Part shown: positions 37,402 through 50,041 of the stretch, piece by piece
Layout of the letters: the number at the start of each line of letters is the position of its first letter
Numbering within the stretch: position 1 is the stretch's first letter
From: Pohlia nutans
Taxonomy: Eukaryota > Streptophyta > Bryopsida > Bryales > Mniaceae
NCBI GenBank assembly: GCA_022496805.1
Contig: CM040104.1
Span: forward strand, 1,728,650-1,792,649
Direction: 5' to 3'
Length of the DNA: 64,000 nt
Notes under the pieces: model-generated
The model's database searches: none
The model's input: the letters and a program-made list of their open reading frames with translations, nothing else
Told to the model about the DNA's origin: nothing
Position numbers and translations under genes: made by a program

Positions 37402-38470
37402 GTGGGGGCCGGCTTGCTGGCGCCGACGTGGGCGGGGTGTTTGGCCAACGACCGGAGAAGAGCATTTACTACTCTACACAACCTTGACATAAAAGAGGGA
37501 TCGTTGCCAACGGTTTTCCAAGTCGGCCGATGGAAGTTTGTTGGCACAACGGCTTCACGGTGGAGTGCGGCCAGCGCCTACGCCATTCTCTACCTAGGAA
37601 ACGCAGCCATGAATTTTGGTGTGTACAATTTGAGCTCTCCACAACGGCTGGCCCAAATTACGGTGAATTCTTGCCAAATTCATGAAACACACGGGCGCCC
37701 CAAGTTGAGGGTAGGAGCACGAATTTTCATTTTCGTGCCAGAAGCGTCCGCTGGCACCAACGGCTTAGGAGGTCCGGCCAGCAAGAGGACGCCGGTGGTT
37801 CTGCCTCCCCACATCGTCAGATTCATGCCCATGCCCCTTTTGCGACCGATACTTTGTTGACAAAGCTTACATACCCTTAACGTGCGGTTGCTTAGCACAC
37901 CCACATTGCATGTTTCAGCTTGTTTTCTCGCTTGATGCGAAGTGTAGACTATGCGAGCGCGCTGTGACCGGAGGGTGGCTTGGACAGTGGGGATTTCCAC
38001 TCAATGAGACGGCTCAGGCAAAACTGCACCTACTTCAAGAGATTTTTAAGTCCCTCGTGCGGGTTTCACCACGTCTCTAGCGAACTTCTAGTGGCAGCAA
38101 GAGGCCCGCTGAGCTTATAATTTTGCCTTCTGAGGATGAAGGTTGGACCAAGAAGAAGGCCCGCATCGAGGGCCCCGAGGGGACGTCAAAGCCTCCAGTC
38201 GCTGCACGCAGGAAGGTGAGTCTCGAAGCTTTGTTTCCAACAGCCGCAAGGGAGGTAAAGGACGTTGCTACCACTGACGTGAAGGACGAGCGCGACATTG
38301 TACAGGAAACACAAGAAGTTGCACCGGAGAAGGTCGAAGGCACAGATGGAGATGGAGGTGATGTGGACTGTGTGTGGCTCGAGGAGCCCGAAGGAGATGG
38401 TGGCGATGCAGAGAACTCTGCAAATCTCGACGCCCTTGTTGACGCGATTGGAATAGCAGATGTGGAGTAG
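37402..38470 (+). pseudogene. Unrecognised element-borne protein with RING-like zinc finger and acidic tail, broken
   Basis: Three readable segments. Frame 37402-37860 contains VFQVGRWKFVGTTASRWSA and RLAQITVNSCQIHETHGRP. The next segment is in a different frame (open 37769-38077) and has a Cys/His cluster: CPFC, then TCGCLAHPHC, then CRLCERAV, in C-x2-C...C-x-C-x2-H-x-H-C...C-x2-C spacing like a degenerate RING. A single in-frame TAG (38078-38080) separates it from the same frame continuing to 38470. That part has a basic KKKAR stretch (nuclear-signal-like) followed by a strongly acidic Asp/Glu tail. One frameshift or unseen intron plus one stop break the gene. A RING-type role in ubiquitin ligation or DNA binding is a guess. 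Confidence 0.4.
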
Positions 38471-39162
38471 GTTTGAGGTGTTGTTGTAAATAGTGCTATA
38501 ATGGACTAACATTAGCGGCATCGACGAGGTTCGTTGTTTAATTTTCATCGGCAGAGTGCTATCGTACTCTTTGTTGTCAACTGCGGTCGAGGACACTAGT
38601 TGCTGTCAACAATGTGTAAGTAGTTCGTTTCTATGAGTGACAGCTGAGACGTTGTAAAACGCTAACCCCCTTTTTTTGCGAACTCATGGTAAAGAAATGC
38701 ATCGTTGTAATTGTATCGTGAACATGTGCCTGGAACTTTGTTCTAATGTTTCGTGGAAGTTGCCCATGTCCTGGGCAGGTGAAGGTTGTTGGCATCATCA
38801 TTTTTGACTAGGATTTGCATTGATTAGGGAAAATGCAGCCATGAGGCCCAGGGGAGGACAACATACATACAAGAAGAACATTTAATCCGTGTATGGTAGA
38901 TAATTTCCGGTGCTTGTAAAAATTCACAAGTGCATCGGTTTAGGGCGACGTCCCGGTCAAAGTGTATGGACCAAATGGTTAGTGTGGAGAACCCTAAACC
39001 TGAATGACTTATATCGTAGGTAGACTTGGTGGTCAGTGTAGGTGAATTACCCCAAAAAAAAATCTCTCATCCTACACTTCTACAATCTTGATGGTTTTGG
39101 GAACCGCGACCTCAGCAACAAGTAGATGTCTCTCATGGCGTTTGTTGATCTGCATCAAGGCA

Positions 39163-40314
39163 TTAAACTTTGTACGTTAGCTTTGTTTGCTTCCAACAAG
39201 TAGCTCCAGCATTGGGTCCCAAAATCCGAGAGAATGGTGCGACCAACAGGTACCTTTTTTCGCGATTACCAGTTGCCTCCAGCACAACCATGTTGTACTC
39301 TTCGGGAACGCCATCTCCGAGCGTCATTGCAATTTCGTGGCGTAACTGGGATACTGGCCATGCCTTGCCCACTTGAAATATTGGCATCGCGCTTCCTCTG
39401 AATAGACAACACACTTTCACCATCTCCACGTCCGGTAGGTGGTCAATCGCATCCCACTTGTTGTTGGCAGCACCCGTGAACCTTGTATACTGGAACCTGG
39501 TGTACAGTGTCTGCCTACCCACATGATAGCGGAAGAGAATGGTGGACCTATTCACAACACATTTGATAACATCCTGGCCAATGTGAAACTTCTTGCTCCA
39601 CCCCGGATTCATCAAACTGCTTAGGAGAGCCTCGGATAGAGTGTGGAGAACAAAGAGCGTAGGTGTCCGCCGAATGTTGTCACATGCTACAGCAAACAAA
39701 TCAACCATAACATGGATAGGCATAAACCATTGCTGGTGGGCAAAACTACTACCAGTCGACGCTTTCATTGCATTTGCAAAATCTGCGGTAAGCCTGGTCT
39801 TGAAGGCCTCGGATGTGTGCATGTCTGGCAAAGGCCATTTGACATCGTTGAAACCAGGGAGCAAGAGGGCTTCTACCTTCCTGTACAACGTAGGACCCAC
39901 TGGAGGGAAATACACACCCTTGAGGAAGAATGTACCTGTGTTCAACAAGTCCACGTGACTTCGACCATTCCGGGTTGCCTCCCCAATCTCTGCATGGAGC
40001 ACAAGAATGGGACCAATGATAGATGCGAGGTGCACCCAATCCTCAGAATGCGACGCGTACAAGTAGTTTGCCATGCATGGCCCATTTGCTGCCAACGCTG
40101 GATCCAAACGTAGATGGCGAGGCTGGTACGAATGTCGCACAAGCACTTTATCCAGGTTGATTGCTCCACGTACACCGTGTGTCCACGAGAAATCTATGTT
40201 ATGCGCTTTGAAGGCGCCTCGAAAATTATCTCCACCATGCCGCCTTGCCTCTCTACCCCAAGGCCCCTCCGACGTTGGTTGCAGCATAATCCATGAATCA
40301 CGGTCCAACCTCAT
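39163..40314 (-). CDS. Unrecognised 383-aa protein carried by the inner element
   Basis: One open frame on the minus strand; the in-frame codons before ATG (QSKRRGKWIP) run up to a TAA, so an upstream exon is possible but not needed. The middle part is rich in conserved-looking aromatic and Pro/Gly positions (GVRGAINLDKVLVRHSYQP, GTFFLKGVYFPPVGPTLYRK, FAHQQWFMPIHVMVDLFAVA). The last about 80 residues (PDVEMVKVCCLFRGSAMP..., VSQLRHEIAMTLGDGVP, EEYNMVVLEATG) have the alternation expected of a ubiquitin-like beta-grasp fold; that is inference from pattern only. I see no DDE/D triad, signal peptide or membrane segment. The frame is intact while its neighbour is broken. Function unknown. Confidence 0.5.
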   Translation of the reverse strand: MRLDRDSWIMLQPTSEGPWGREARRHGGDNFRGAFKAHNIDFSWTHGVRGAINLDKVLVRHSYQPRHLRLDPALAANGPCMANYLYASHSEDWVHLASIIGPILVLHAEIGEATRNGRSHVDLLNTGTFFLKGVYFPPVGPTLYRKVEALLLPGFNDVKWPLPDMHTSEAFKTRLTADFANAMKASTGSSFAHQQWFMPIHVMVDLFAVACDNIRRTPTLFVLHTLSEALLSSLMNPGWSKKFHIGQDVIKCVVNRSTILFRYHVGRQTLYTRFQYTRFTGAANNKWDAIDHLPDVEMVKVCCLFRGSAMPIFQVGKAWPVSQLRHEIAMTLGDGVPEEYNMVVLEATGNREKRYLLVAPFSRILGPNAGATCWKQTKLTYKV

Positions 40315-40430
40315 TGGGATCCACTTGCCTCTCCGTTTTGATTGTTATGCAGCATAATGCTCTGCACTTGGGAATTTGGCCGTCTAGCCATACTAGTGCG
40401 ATGACATAATAGTGGAAGACACCCTAAAAC

Positions 40431-40690
40431 TACAAGTTCTGCCTTTGATGCCAGCAGACGCCAGGTAATGTGATGTCAACACATCCAAGAAAACCACAGG
40501 AGTACAAGTTATGCCCTCGATGGCAGCAAACGCCAGAGTATGTAACGAAAGTTCTAATATTGGATAAACCCGCATACGAACAGGTCGACCCTTTGAAGGC
40601 AGGGCTACTCCAGATTATGTCATGGCAGAATATTGGAAAAAACCAGAAAACTACAAGTTTTGCAGCCCGCTGACAGCGAACGGCAGATTA
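40431..40690. repeat. Three degenerate copies of a roughly 43-bp motif
   Basis: Copies at about 40431, 40502 and 40648 share (C/G)TACAAGTT.TGC, then a G/C-rich block ending in CGCCAG.(T/G)TATGT or CGGCAGATTATGT. Spacing is irregular. Lies just upstream of the 383-codon frame on its 5' side and could be part of its control region. Confidence 0.45.
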
Positions 40691-41854
40691 TGTTGCCAGC
40701 GATCGGAGAACGCCACATTTCCACCCATAATCCTGATATATACCAGATTCATGCAAATTTGCTGCCCAAACCCCATCCTAACTCCCAATCACATGGGCAC
40801 CTTGCAGCTCTGACCAATTAAAGCGACCCAAACCAATGCTTCCATGAATCGACCCTAAACGCCAACGCCATCGCCATCGCCTACGCCACCACCATCGTCC
40901 CACGAATCAACACTCTGAGTACCACAAACCATTCCAACGTAGCGGCTGGTCGAGGTAACCGTTGGCAGCATGTCGCCCTCTTCACAACTCCGTTTCAAGG
41001 TGGAGCAACACTGACGTTTTTGGAAAAGGTAGGTGGCCCGATTCATGACTCTCTTCAGAAATTGAACCCTGAACCCCTACTGACAGCACTCGATCGGCTC
41101 GGGATTTGTGCGCTGCAGGGGCGCTTCATGTCAGCCCCAACACCGTCTCCCCGCCTAAACACACGCACTTGTTCCCAGCGATTGGCTCGACTCCCTGGAA
41201 CCCGCAGCGCTGGCACCACGGTGGCACCATTGGTGCCCTCGTCAAAAGTGCACGGGCACCCCCAAATTTTGCTCCCACGTGACAGTCCCCAAGGCCCCTT
41301 TGCGACCACAGTTTTCTCCTAATGATTTCTTGTGTTTGGAAGTTTGTTATCTTGTTTTATTTTTTTGGATTGTGTTCTCTTCTTCATCTTCCATTAGTGT
41401 GTGTAATCCGATCTTGACTAATGTACCCACTCCTGTCAATTTTTAACGTATAAAATTTTGTCCTAAACCGTATATGGATAAGTCACTTTCACTTATAAAA
41501 TTCACAATAATTATGTATGAGTCTATTCTTGATATGAAAGATTGCAACGGAGAGGTGTTGACATAGGGCAAACTGAACTTCTTTAGTTTCATTTTTGAAA
41601 ACTTTGAAGTCACACACCCCCCAAAATCTCATTTTTGAGCGTGCATTATACAGTTCAAATACATACTATAATCTTCCAATCCCACCATTGGATGATTCTC
41701 AAATTTTAATAAAATGTGTGCTCCATTTGAGAATAGAATTGTACGGCTACTTTCTAATTTAATCCATTCTATTTTTGGTAGTCTCAATCACAGTGGAAAA
41801 ATCCACTGAAATCCAGTGCTCCAAGCTACAATACCCTGGGCACTAAAGGGTTAA

Positions 41855-42352
41855 CTTAGTGGGATCTCAATTGTCAATTCACAAAAAACGTCTTTTGAAT
41901 GCAATCTCAAGAAATCATACAAACTCATTACACATTTGAGTTTGGACTAAACATCCTAGAATGTTGATCAATATTAAAATTTGCACTATCTATTAGAAAA
42001 GATGATACAATTGAAACAATAAAACTAACACAGTCTCCAATATTATGACACTCAAGGCCACCCAAGGTTAGATGTCATGCCAATGGTAGGGCCCAACGTA
42101 ACAAGGCCAAAATTTCATTTCTTAGTTGTTCAATTTTGAGAAATTAACTTGTCATACTTTTAGAAATTTAAATTCCAAGTTTGAATTCTAAATCTTAGAT
42201 TAGTTGAAAGTATTCTTTTGGCATATATTAAAAGTTAGTTTTGCTAAGAATGACAACAAATACAAAAAATGGTGTTTTATTGAATTGGGACCATTTGGCA
42301 TGCCATTTTAGTCTTCATGTACCAAAGGGACAATGATTGACCTTAGACATGC
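41855..42352. other. Intergenic DNA, no gene seen
   Basis: AT-rich spacer with no credible frame. Confidence 0.6.
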
Positions 42353-42356
42353 TTAA

Positions 42357-42680
42357 CCCCTAAACGTCCCAGCATTTAAAAATTGGATCATGAACAGATT
42401 CAAAGCCTTGTAACTTTCTCATACAATCTCAGATGACTTTCATCCAAGTCAGTTTTGCAAGCCTATTAGGTTCTCTACCAATTAAAGTAAATCTCTTGTG
42501 ATGGGGAGATGTTGATAATATTGGAGAGGTCTCCAAATGCAAGTATGTCAAATTTGTTGGGTAGATTTTATGCTTGCAATGGACCTCTCATGTACACCTC
42601 ATGTACATCTGAGCCATGCTAATATCTATTTTTGAGGCTAGCATCTACTAGTCTGTTCAAAGGGTCGGTACGTTTAGGGG
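42357..42680. mobile_element. TTAA-type MITE, family B, copy 1 (324 bp)
   Basis: Flanked by TTAA at 42353-42356 and 42681-42684. Begins CCCCTAAACGTCCCAGC and ends GGTCGGTACGTTTAGGGG. The interior is homologous, in the same orientation, to 56095-56405. Confidence 0.88.
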
Positions 42681-43341
42681 TTAAGGTTTTGTTCCGTTCA
42701 AAGTAAGTCTCTGGATAGAATCTATCATAAGGTACAGACACCTATAATCGCCACTTTTAGCATTGAACACAACTCTTATTATTAAACTTGTCATGTTGTG
42801 ATCTAGAAAAGAATAATCTACAAAGAGATTTGCATAGAGAGAATAACTTGTGGATAGTAAGAAACCTACAAGGACACGCTTGAGTTGGCAGCTGCATCAG
42901 ACTTCAGGGATTCTCTCATGGAGAAAATCTAAGTACATGACTTACTGTAAGAGCAACTGAGAGCCCTTCGCTGGCTTCACAAGTGAACCAAAACCATACA
43001 TCAAAAGTTTGGCAAAATCCTGGTGCCCAAATACCGGTATGGTTGGTTTCCACGCATTGTTTCTTACAAATGGGACATGATATCAAAAATACACAAGGAA
43101 AGCTAATCGTTTAAAATCTGCAGCTCAAACATTCCTCCTGTACTCACAACACCTTTGGGTCACACCACTGAAATAAGTGGATCCAAAGGTGGATATTCCA
43201 CCTGAAAATATCTGCTAGCCGGCATCTTCGGAATCTATTGACATCTTCGGAATCTAAAATTTTCTACTATTTTCTAGATAAAAAATGATGATAATAGAAA
43301 TTTCTGTGTTTGCAAGTGCAATTCACCACTTGAAGTTCCAC

Positions 43342-46300
43342 TTAGAAAGGCATAATGATGGATCTCTCACCACTCGTTTGTATGATTCGTGACCCACTGT
43401 CGGAGGGAGTGTTTTGAATAGCACGCATTGCCTGAAGAGCCATCTCTGAATGCAGCTGAACGCATGCCATTGCCAACTGCACCACGCCATTGTCAACAAT
43501 CTAGCATAATGAAACACCGCCTAGAAAACAGAGCAAGAATCTACTATTGTTTCTAGTAAATCTGGAATTTAAACCTCATTTTGGTCCAGAACCCTCTAGC
43601 TGAAGAACCAATAAAATCTATACAAGTCAACTATACGTTAGTCTCCACAAGCGATCATCCTACTTGTGCTCCCAGGCTATTCAAAGCACGAAAATCTAAT
43701 GAAAAATTTACATAGAGGAAACTTACTGTTGCACAGTCGGAATCAGGATCATTATTAGCAATGCCAAGAGCCCATTCACGAACCCACTCAAGCCCCGATG
43801 TGATATTTGAATCTGTGCTAGTGATGGCCATGACTACTTGAGAAGGGTGAAGGGCAACAATGACCCGTGATGCTGCAAACAGGGCTGCCCTCCTGACATA
43901 AGCTTCTGGATGGTTTGCAACCGCCCTGCAAATCAAGTGAACCATTGAATTCTAAGCCACCGTGATATGGTGAATGACAGAATTCTTCAACACGTAACAA
44001 GAACTCACTTCAGCAATCAACCTCTGCATAAAGCAAACACCCACTTCATCTGGTGCACGAGCACCAACAATCCAAAGTCTTAACTAAAAGAGCAAAGAAA
44101 CACTCAACAAACAAGTAAAGCGATAAATGATTGTACCTCGACCGGAGCAATTCCAGCAGGTTTGCTCCCAAGACAACAACCTCTGGCTGAGCTATGATGC
44201 ATTCCATGCATACCCCAAGAGTATACAATATCTTTCCAAGAACAATGAACCCCGATTCCAGAAAGTCTACACCATGGGCCTTCTTATCATAGTCACGCAT
44301 AATCGGTAGCATAAACGCAGCAGCAAGAGGAGCAAAGAGGTTTTCTCCCGATGATTCATGCGAAGACAATCCTTTATTGCTTTGTCTTTCCTCTCGCAAT
44401 TGCATAGAACGAGGTGCCCATTTTCGGGATGTTCCTAGTCTTCGATCACTTTTCTGTAAAGGAAGCTCACGTTCATAGCGCTGCGCCCAGCCCACCAGAG
44501 AATTGCCTGGCATGAGAGCGGGTACCTCAGACCATGGGCCGGCCCCTGCTGGACCTTGATTACGGCTTGATCCATACCATGGACTTCGGTGTGAAGCTCC
44601 TGTTAGCTCTGTGATAAGCCCTTGCTGTGGTCGTTGACCACTTGATTGAACAGTGCGTTTTCCAGCCAATTCCTGAGCAGCGTCTGAAAGATATTGACAG
44701 GAATTCGTACATTAACATCAAGTATGTAGCGAACCAGAAGCTAGAACAGAAGGTACATAGACTCTTTATACCTTGGCAATATGTAGTATTCGAAATCAGT
44801 ATACATCATTTCGCTTAAAGAACACCTTCTATGCTTGTTGCAAACAATAGCAGTGAGAACATGTACCTGACATTGCATCAAGAAGTAGAAGACGTTGACT
44901 GATGTCCAGATGTGGAGAAAATACTTCTTGAGTAACAATGACAATGGAGCTCAACGGAGCACATGCAAGCAAAGCCACTAGAGCACCATGTCTTTGATTC
45001 TCAAGTTTGTCCTCTTCCCCTTCAACTGCACTAGCCCCAGGTCTGACATGCACAAGCGCCTGTGCAAGCTCTTCTGCCGTATTGTCAAGCTCTATAGGCA
45101 TCGCTCTGATCAATTGTTCTGCAACTTGTAAGGATTTCTCAACCTGCACAAGAACCACACAACCAGGAAGGAAACAGATGTTTGTGAAATATCTTCAGGT
45201 ATCAACAATTTACTAGCAGATCTAATGGCAGAAACATAGACGTTCCTAGCTCCCCACTTATTACACAAATCTATCGTAGATTCAAGAGCACGTACTGCAT
45301 CAGAATCATCTGACTTCCGCAAGTTTGCTGCACACTCCCTCAACTGCGATGGGAGCTTGCGTCTTTCCAACTCAGATTCATCGTCGGACATGTCATACGG
45401 CTGTAAAGAGCCCTCGGTGTCGCTGTCGATGTCACTGCTCGAGTCAGCAGCACTACCTTCCGCATCTCCCAACCACGCAGCATCATCTTGACCCAGATTA
45501 ATTACAGCATCTGGATCATCCTCTTCAAGAGCCATCTTCTCACGTCGCTCCTTCCTCTGCCTCCGCCTCTCACGATGATCTGCATCTGAACATACACTAT
45601 CTGTAAAAACCTGCATTTGTACAAGAGAACAAGGTGTATGATGCACGCAAACCTGCAAATTCATACTCCGGTAACTAAAGAGACCTACCACTTTTCCAGC
45701 CGGGAAGTGAAAATAAACTTACCAGTTGGAGCAGGATCTGCTAGAAGCTTACTGCTGTCCACGGCTCCCTTATTTGAACCAAGCACAACTTGATTACTTT
45801 GTGCAGTGGCAGTTTGGTGGTCTTCTTTAGGACCAACTACTGCCTTGAGACTAAGATCATCCCAGTTGTCCAGATCTTTGACTTGATCTTCGTCATCAAG
45901 AAGCAATGGTTTTGCAGGATTTATTGCCAAAGAAAAAGCCAACGCCAAGCGCTTGGACATTTCTCGAATTAAGGGAAGTGGGCTGTCTAGTCGATCTGAA
46001 TTGAGGTGCAATGTCACCATCAGAGTTCAGATTTAAACGATAAGTGACATCCAATAATTTCCGGAAGATTTTATTCATCTACATAAGTCTAATGCGCAAT
46101 GGAGATCAGAAACTCAAAAACACAAAGTTTTAGAGCATACTTGTAACTCCTTGTAATATGGAGCGCATTAGATCACCACATCCATCCATGTCCTCTTTGT
46201 CCATACTTCTCACGCAAATTCCAACTGCTGCTGTCAGATCTGGCTCTCTTGTCAAGGACACAAAAAATTCTCCGTGGAAATAGCTCTATTAGAATGCTCT

Positions 46301-49300
46301 ATTCAACAGAGACTCCTTAAATCAGATTAAGAAAACAATAGAGGAAATCTTATTGACTTGCTTACAGACATGACACCATAGTCATTTACGAATGTGCTAG
46401 ATACCGTTCTTCATTAGCATCAAATATTTTTTGGTGAAGCTTTCTTGAAGGCTACCTTAATCCACTCTGATTGTTATTGTTTAGCAAATAAAAATTTGAC
46501 ATCATCTGAACCTGAACTTCAGAATACATGAGGCAGAAACCGTACATACCCCAGAGAGAAATCTAGTGGATGGAAAGCGTCAAAATCATAACATAATTTC
46601 TGGCCTGTATTGAATTTTGTATTTATCACTTCCTTGCTGGGCCATACATCACTAATTTGATTTTCGTTTGATTCACACAATGAAAGAGTTGGCCACTTCA
46701 GAAAGGATACATGCTTGCTTTGGCAATGAAGCTGAACGAATGAAATCATTGGATGACCAAACTTGTGCTAGTCGACACACAACTTCTGTGTCCATCTGCA
46801 ACTCTCTCTTTTCCGGCAATCGTTCAAGCGCCACTGATGCGGTTGGCTTGTGCAATACACCAAACTGTAAAATCCACCTCAAGCACCGGATGGGCAAGAT
46901 CTTGACAAACAAACACTTATCCAAAAGAACCATCCTGGCATCCGTAAGAAAATTAGTAAAGCAGTAAGTAATCGATACAAGCGTGCATGAATGTACAGTG
47001 ATGCTATTCAGTAAAATCTGTAGCCTATGCAAACTACACAAGTGGACTGCAAGAAACACTGCACCTTGACATTAACTCAATCAGTCAACGCATCTTTCAT
47101 AATGGTGTACTTCATCGTCACAACCACATACCTTGTCAAACTATGCCTGCTGAGGAGAGAACCAAAAGTCACCCACAATATGCAGTACGCCTGCATATCC
47201 GTTTCGAGTTTGACTGCCATCTCTCTTAAAAGCGCCTCCACCCATTTTTCCATAGCATGCGAGTCCTTGATGGATACTGATATTCCCGTCCAGAGATTCT
47301 TCTCCGAAGACATCTTCAAAGCTTGTAGTGCTGATTCTGTCATCTCTAAATCTGATTGAACTTCCAGCATGGTCATGGCTTGTTTCACGTGCTGCATCAG
47401 TACAGGTAGAGAAACAGTGGCTATCACATCTGCATAAGTCCGTGTATCAGAACAATGCCCAGAGTAAAACCACGTGGTATACTTCTTATGATTCTAAGTA
47501 ATAAAAGGAGACGGTCTTGCAATTTTTAATGCACTACACGAAAGTAACCTATTTAAGTATCTTGCTGTTAATCGGTCTTGATGATCATTTGAAAATGCTC
47601 CTATACTGATTTGTGAGGATTAGGAAAGTACAGTGCAACATACCTGCTTGCCCTCGGCGGCAGAGTCTGCTAATAACTTCACCAATAAATACAAATGTTC
47701 CATCGCCACCAACTTCCGCATTATCAGAAAACATCTGCCGTAATTGTTCCCAACGTCTTTCACCCGCAGACAACAGCTGCCTTGACACTAACTCGTAATA
47801 AACTCTGCTGTCAGTTAAGACCAACTTCCAAGAACATGTCGAACACAAATTTCGGATATAACTAATAACATACAACAAGAAATATTTAGTCATCAATCCG
47901 TAGGTCAAAAAATGCAGGTCAAGGCGGACTTGAGTCACAAGATGGTGAATAACTGCAAATTTGATATTCCCAAGAAGCCTGAATAGTTTATAGAGACGGA
48001 CTATAGTATAGAAGTCTAGGCAAAGAATATAGACAATAACAAACATTGACAAAAACAAGGAGAGATAATTACCCTATAAGTACATTCCATTCTAATGTAG
48101 CGAAACAATAGAAATATTTCAGAGAAAGATGAATCGAGACTCAAACAGCAACTGAAGGGACGGGATTTATAATAAGGGATTCATGGTAGGTAGATACGGT
48201 GATTGGAGTGTTTTTGGAGCATCAAGTCCAGCCCTGTCAGGGATTGAAGCAATGAGCTGTGCAACCTGAAAGATATCTTTCAACCAACTCGCCCGTCCAA
48301 TGCTGCCAAAACCACCTTCTTGAAGCTTCAGTTCAGATCGATGACCGAAGGATACACCAATCTCTTTAACACCATCCTGCTGCACGAGGCAGATTTGCAA
48401 CAGCCTGCCTCACACAAGCTTGAACTGATTAGAACATTTGCAACCTGTGAAATCTGACAGCCAGATAGTCAGGTCGATAGGTGCGGTGATTGTGTTTCTT
48501 AGCCATCCTTCACCAACCAAATTGTCTCGAAAGCTTGAGGTACTACCTACAAGAAAAAGACAAGAGAGTCTGTACAACCCTGAGAATGCTGTGCTACCGC
48601 CGCATAATTACTCTTAACTTTCTTGATTTAAAACATAACATCTTACAGAGGAACAGCCAAAAGCATACATAAACCGATGAGGAATGACTTGGAAATAGAA
48701 GACCTTTTAGCTTGAGCACTCACTGCAGTCCTGCTGTCTAAACCAACATCAGACTTTTCCTCCATTCTATGGTCTGGGCCAAGAAAGGGGACTAAATTGA
48801 GCAGTGTTTCCATTGGAGGGGCTTGTCTGAAGAACTCGTCAAAAAGCCATCTTGCCCCCCAGGATGGGAAGCATGCGAGCCAGTCAGCAGCAACCTCTAC
48901 AAGCACAACGAAACATGATTCCATGGTCCAAGTCTCAGAACTCAGAATAGTGAAGTAAAAGGTTATCAGACACATGTGAAGCACACATGAAGTCCAGATT
49001 CAAGGTTTACGCTTCGCTATGATTACAGTCAAGACACTACAAAAAGAAAACACGAATGCGCTTAAATCAAACACCATATTTTGACAGTTCAGCCTTCAAA
49101 ATGAAGAATACAATGGACACAGAAGTTTCTAAGAAAACTCTTAAATATTTTTAATTCCCCAAATATTGCTTTCCCTCTGCCACGACGAAGACAGGGTATG
49201 GCAATACTAGTAAGACAATTTGAGAGGGTGGGATAAATCACGCACGATGTAAGAGTAGTGTCGTCAATGTAGGAAAATGCGAGCTGTCATAGAGGGCATG

Positions 49301-50039
49301 TCTTAATGTTTGATAGACATCTTTTCCACCATTCTCCTCTTGTACTTTGCCCCTGCAAGCTTCCGCTAGCTGTCATCAACATCCGAGTATGTGTATCAGA
49401 ATTTAAGTACATACCGTTACACAAACCATACATCTATTTGGACAAAGTTTCCTATGTGAACTACAGGTGACCTATGAAAAATGGTTTAACGGAACGGGTC
49501 GTAATCATCACCTTCTCAATAGCGATCAACTCGGACTGTGCTTTATCATCCTCCTTAGTAACAGCTGCATTGCGATTAATGCGTAGGATTACTAAGTGAA
49601 GCTTAAACTCCAAATAACAAACAAAGAACCTCATTTGAAGTACACAACCGGCTGAGCCTGGAAGGAATCGACATAGGAGGCTTGGAAAAATAATCTAGCA
49701 ATATACAGCATAAGCCACTAGGAATTGACGAGAAGATATGGTACGAAAGCCAGACAAATGCAAAATTGAGAAGCCATCAACATTTAGGTACATGAAACCT
49801 CCGTATACTTTCAAGATAATTGTAAGCAAAAAAGCTGAGCGCAGATTACCCGAAATAGAATTCACAGGGACAGAGAAGAAAAGCGACGCAAGCGGGTACA
49901 AGGATCTCAGCACGGTTGATACATCAACAGCATCGGCAATAGCAGTAACGACAGCGCTAAGCAAGCCTCCCAGCAAAGAGTGAAGGAGCTTCAAGTCGTT
50001 GGCATCATCGGCGGCCGCTTCATCCTCTAGTCCAGCCAT
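43342..50039 (-). CDS. TELO2: TELO2/TEL2, PIKK-assembly chaperone subunit
   Basis: TEL2 acts with TTI1 and TTI2 (TTT complex) and HSP90/R2TP to mature TOR, ATM and ATR kinases. Sixteen coding exons join in frame to 1095 aa: 50039-49850, 49564-49512, 49369-49246, 48896-48724, 48546-48518, 48404-48198, 47807-47644, 47429-47132, 46934-46711, 46230-46141, 45995-45723, 45600-45296, 45143-44867, 44683-44137, 43925-43727 and 43476-43342. Landmarks are ADWLACFPSWGARWLFDEFF (N-terminal solenoid), FVFIGEVISRLCRRG, and an acidic linker (SSSDIDSDTEGSLQPYDMSD, about residues 640-680). The linker matches the position of the CK2-phosphorylated PIH1D1-binding motif of animal TELO2. The C-terminal telomere-length-regulation domain follows (AEQLIRAMPIELDNTAEELA; HPEAYVRRAALFAASRVIVA). 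Exon 5 (29 bp) uses a weak donor and is the least certain. Start chosen as MAGLEDEAAAD, right after a 5' UTR acceptor. Confidence 0.92.
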
Positions 50040-50041
50040 AG

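Larger units (their letters stand above)
37241..41325. mobile_element. Inner 4.1-kb element with two coding regions
   Basis: The ends are inverted repeats over about 33 bp with a few mismatches: left TCATTAGGAGAAAAATGGGG, right the complement of TCATTAGGAGAAAACTGTGG, both followed by ...AAAGGGGCC. Base composition is clearly richer in GC than the surrounding arms. I cannot see a target-site duplication. The core carries a plus-strand RING-like/acidic coding region (37402-38470) and a convergent minus-strand 383-codon frame (40314-39163). Neither shows a transposase catalytic motif I recognise, so the superfamily is unassigned. Confidence 0.6.
36989..41850. mobile_element. TTAA-bounded composite element, family E (4.86 kb)
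   Basis: Flanked by TTAA at 36985-36988 and 41851-41854. Termini are CCCTTTAGTGCCCAG on the left and CTGGGCACTAAAGGG on the right, a perfect 15-bp inverted repeat. The outer arms (36989-37240 and 41326-41850) are AT-rich. The core, 37241-41325, is GC-richer and has its own inverted repeats, so it is best read as a separate insertion. Without the core, the outer element would be a roughly 780-bp MITE like the other TTAA-type families here. Confidence 0.8.

Noticed and set aside
37241..41325. Helitron reading of the inner element (5' TC, 3' CTAA before T)
   Set aside because: The left flank is G rather than A, and the ends are inverted repeats, which Helitrons lack.
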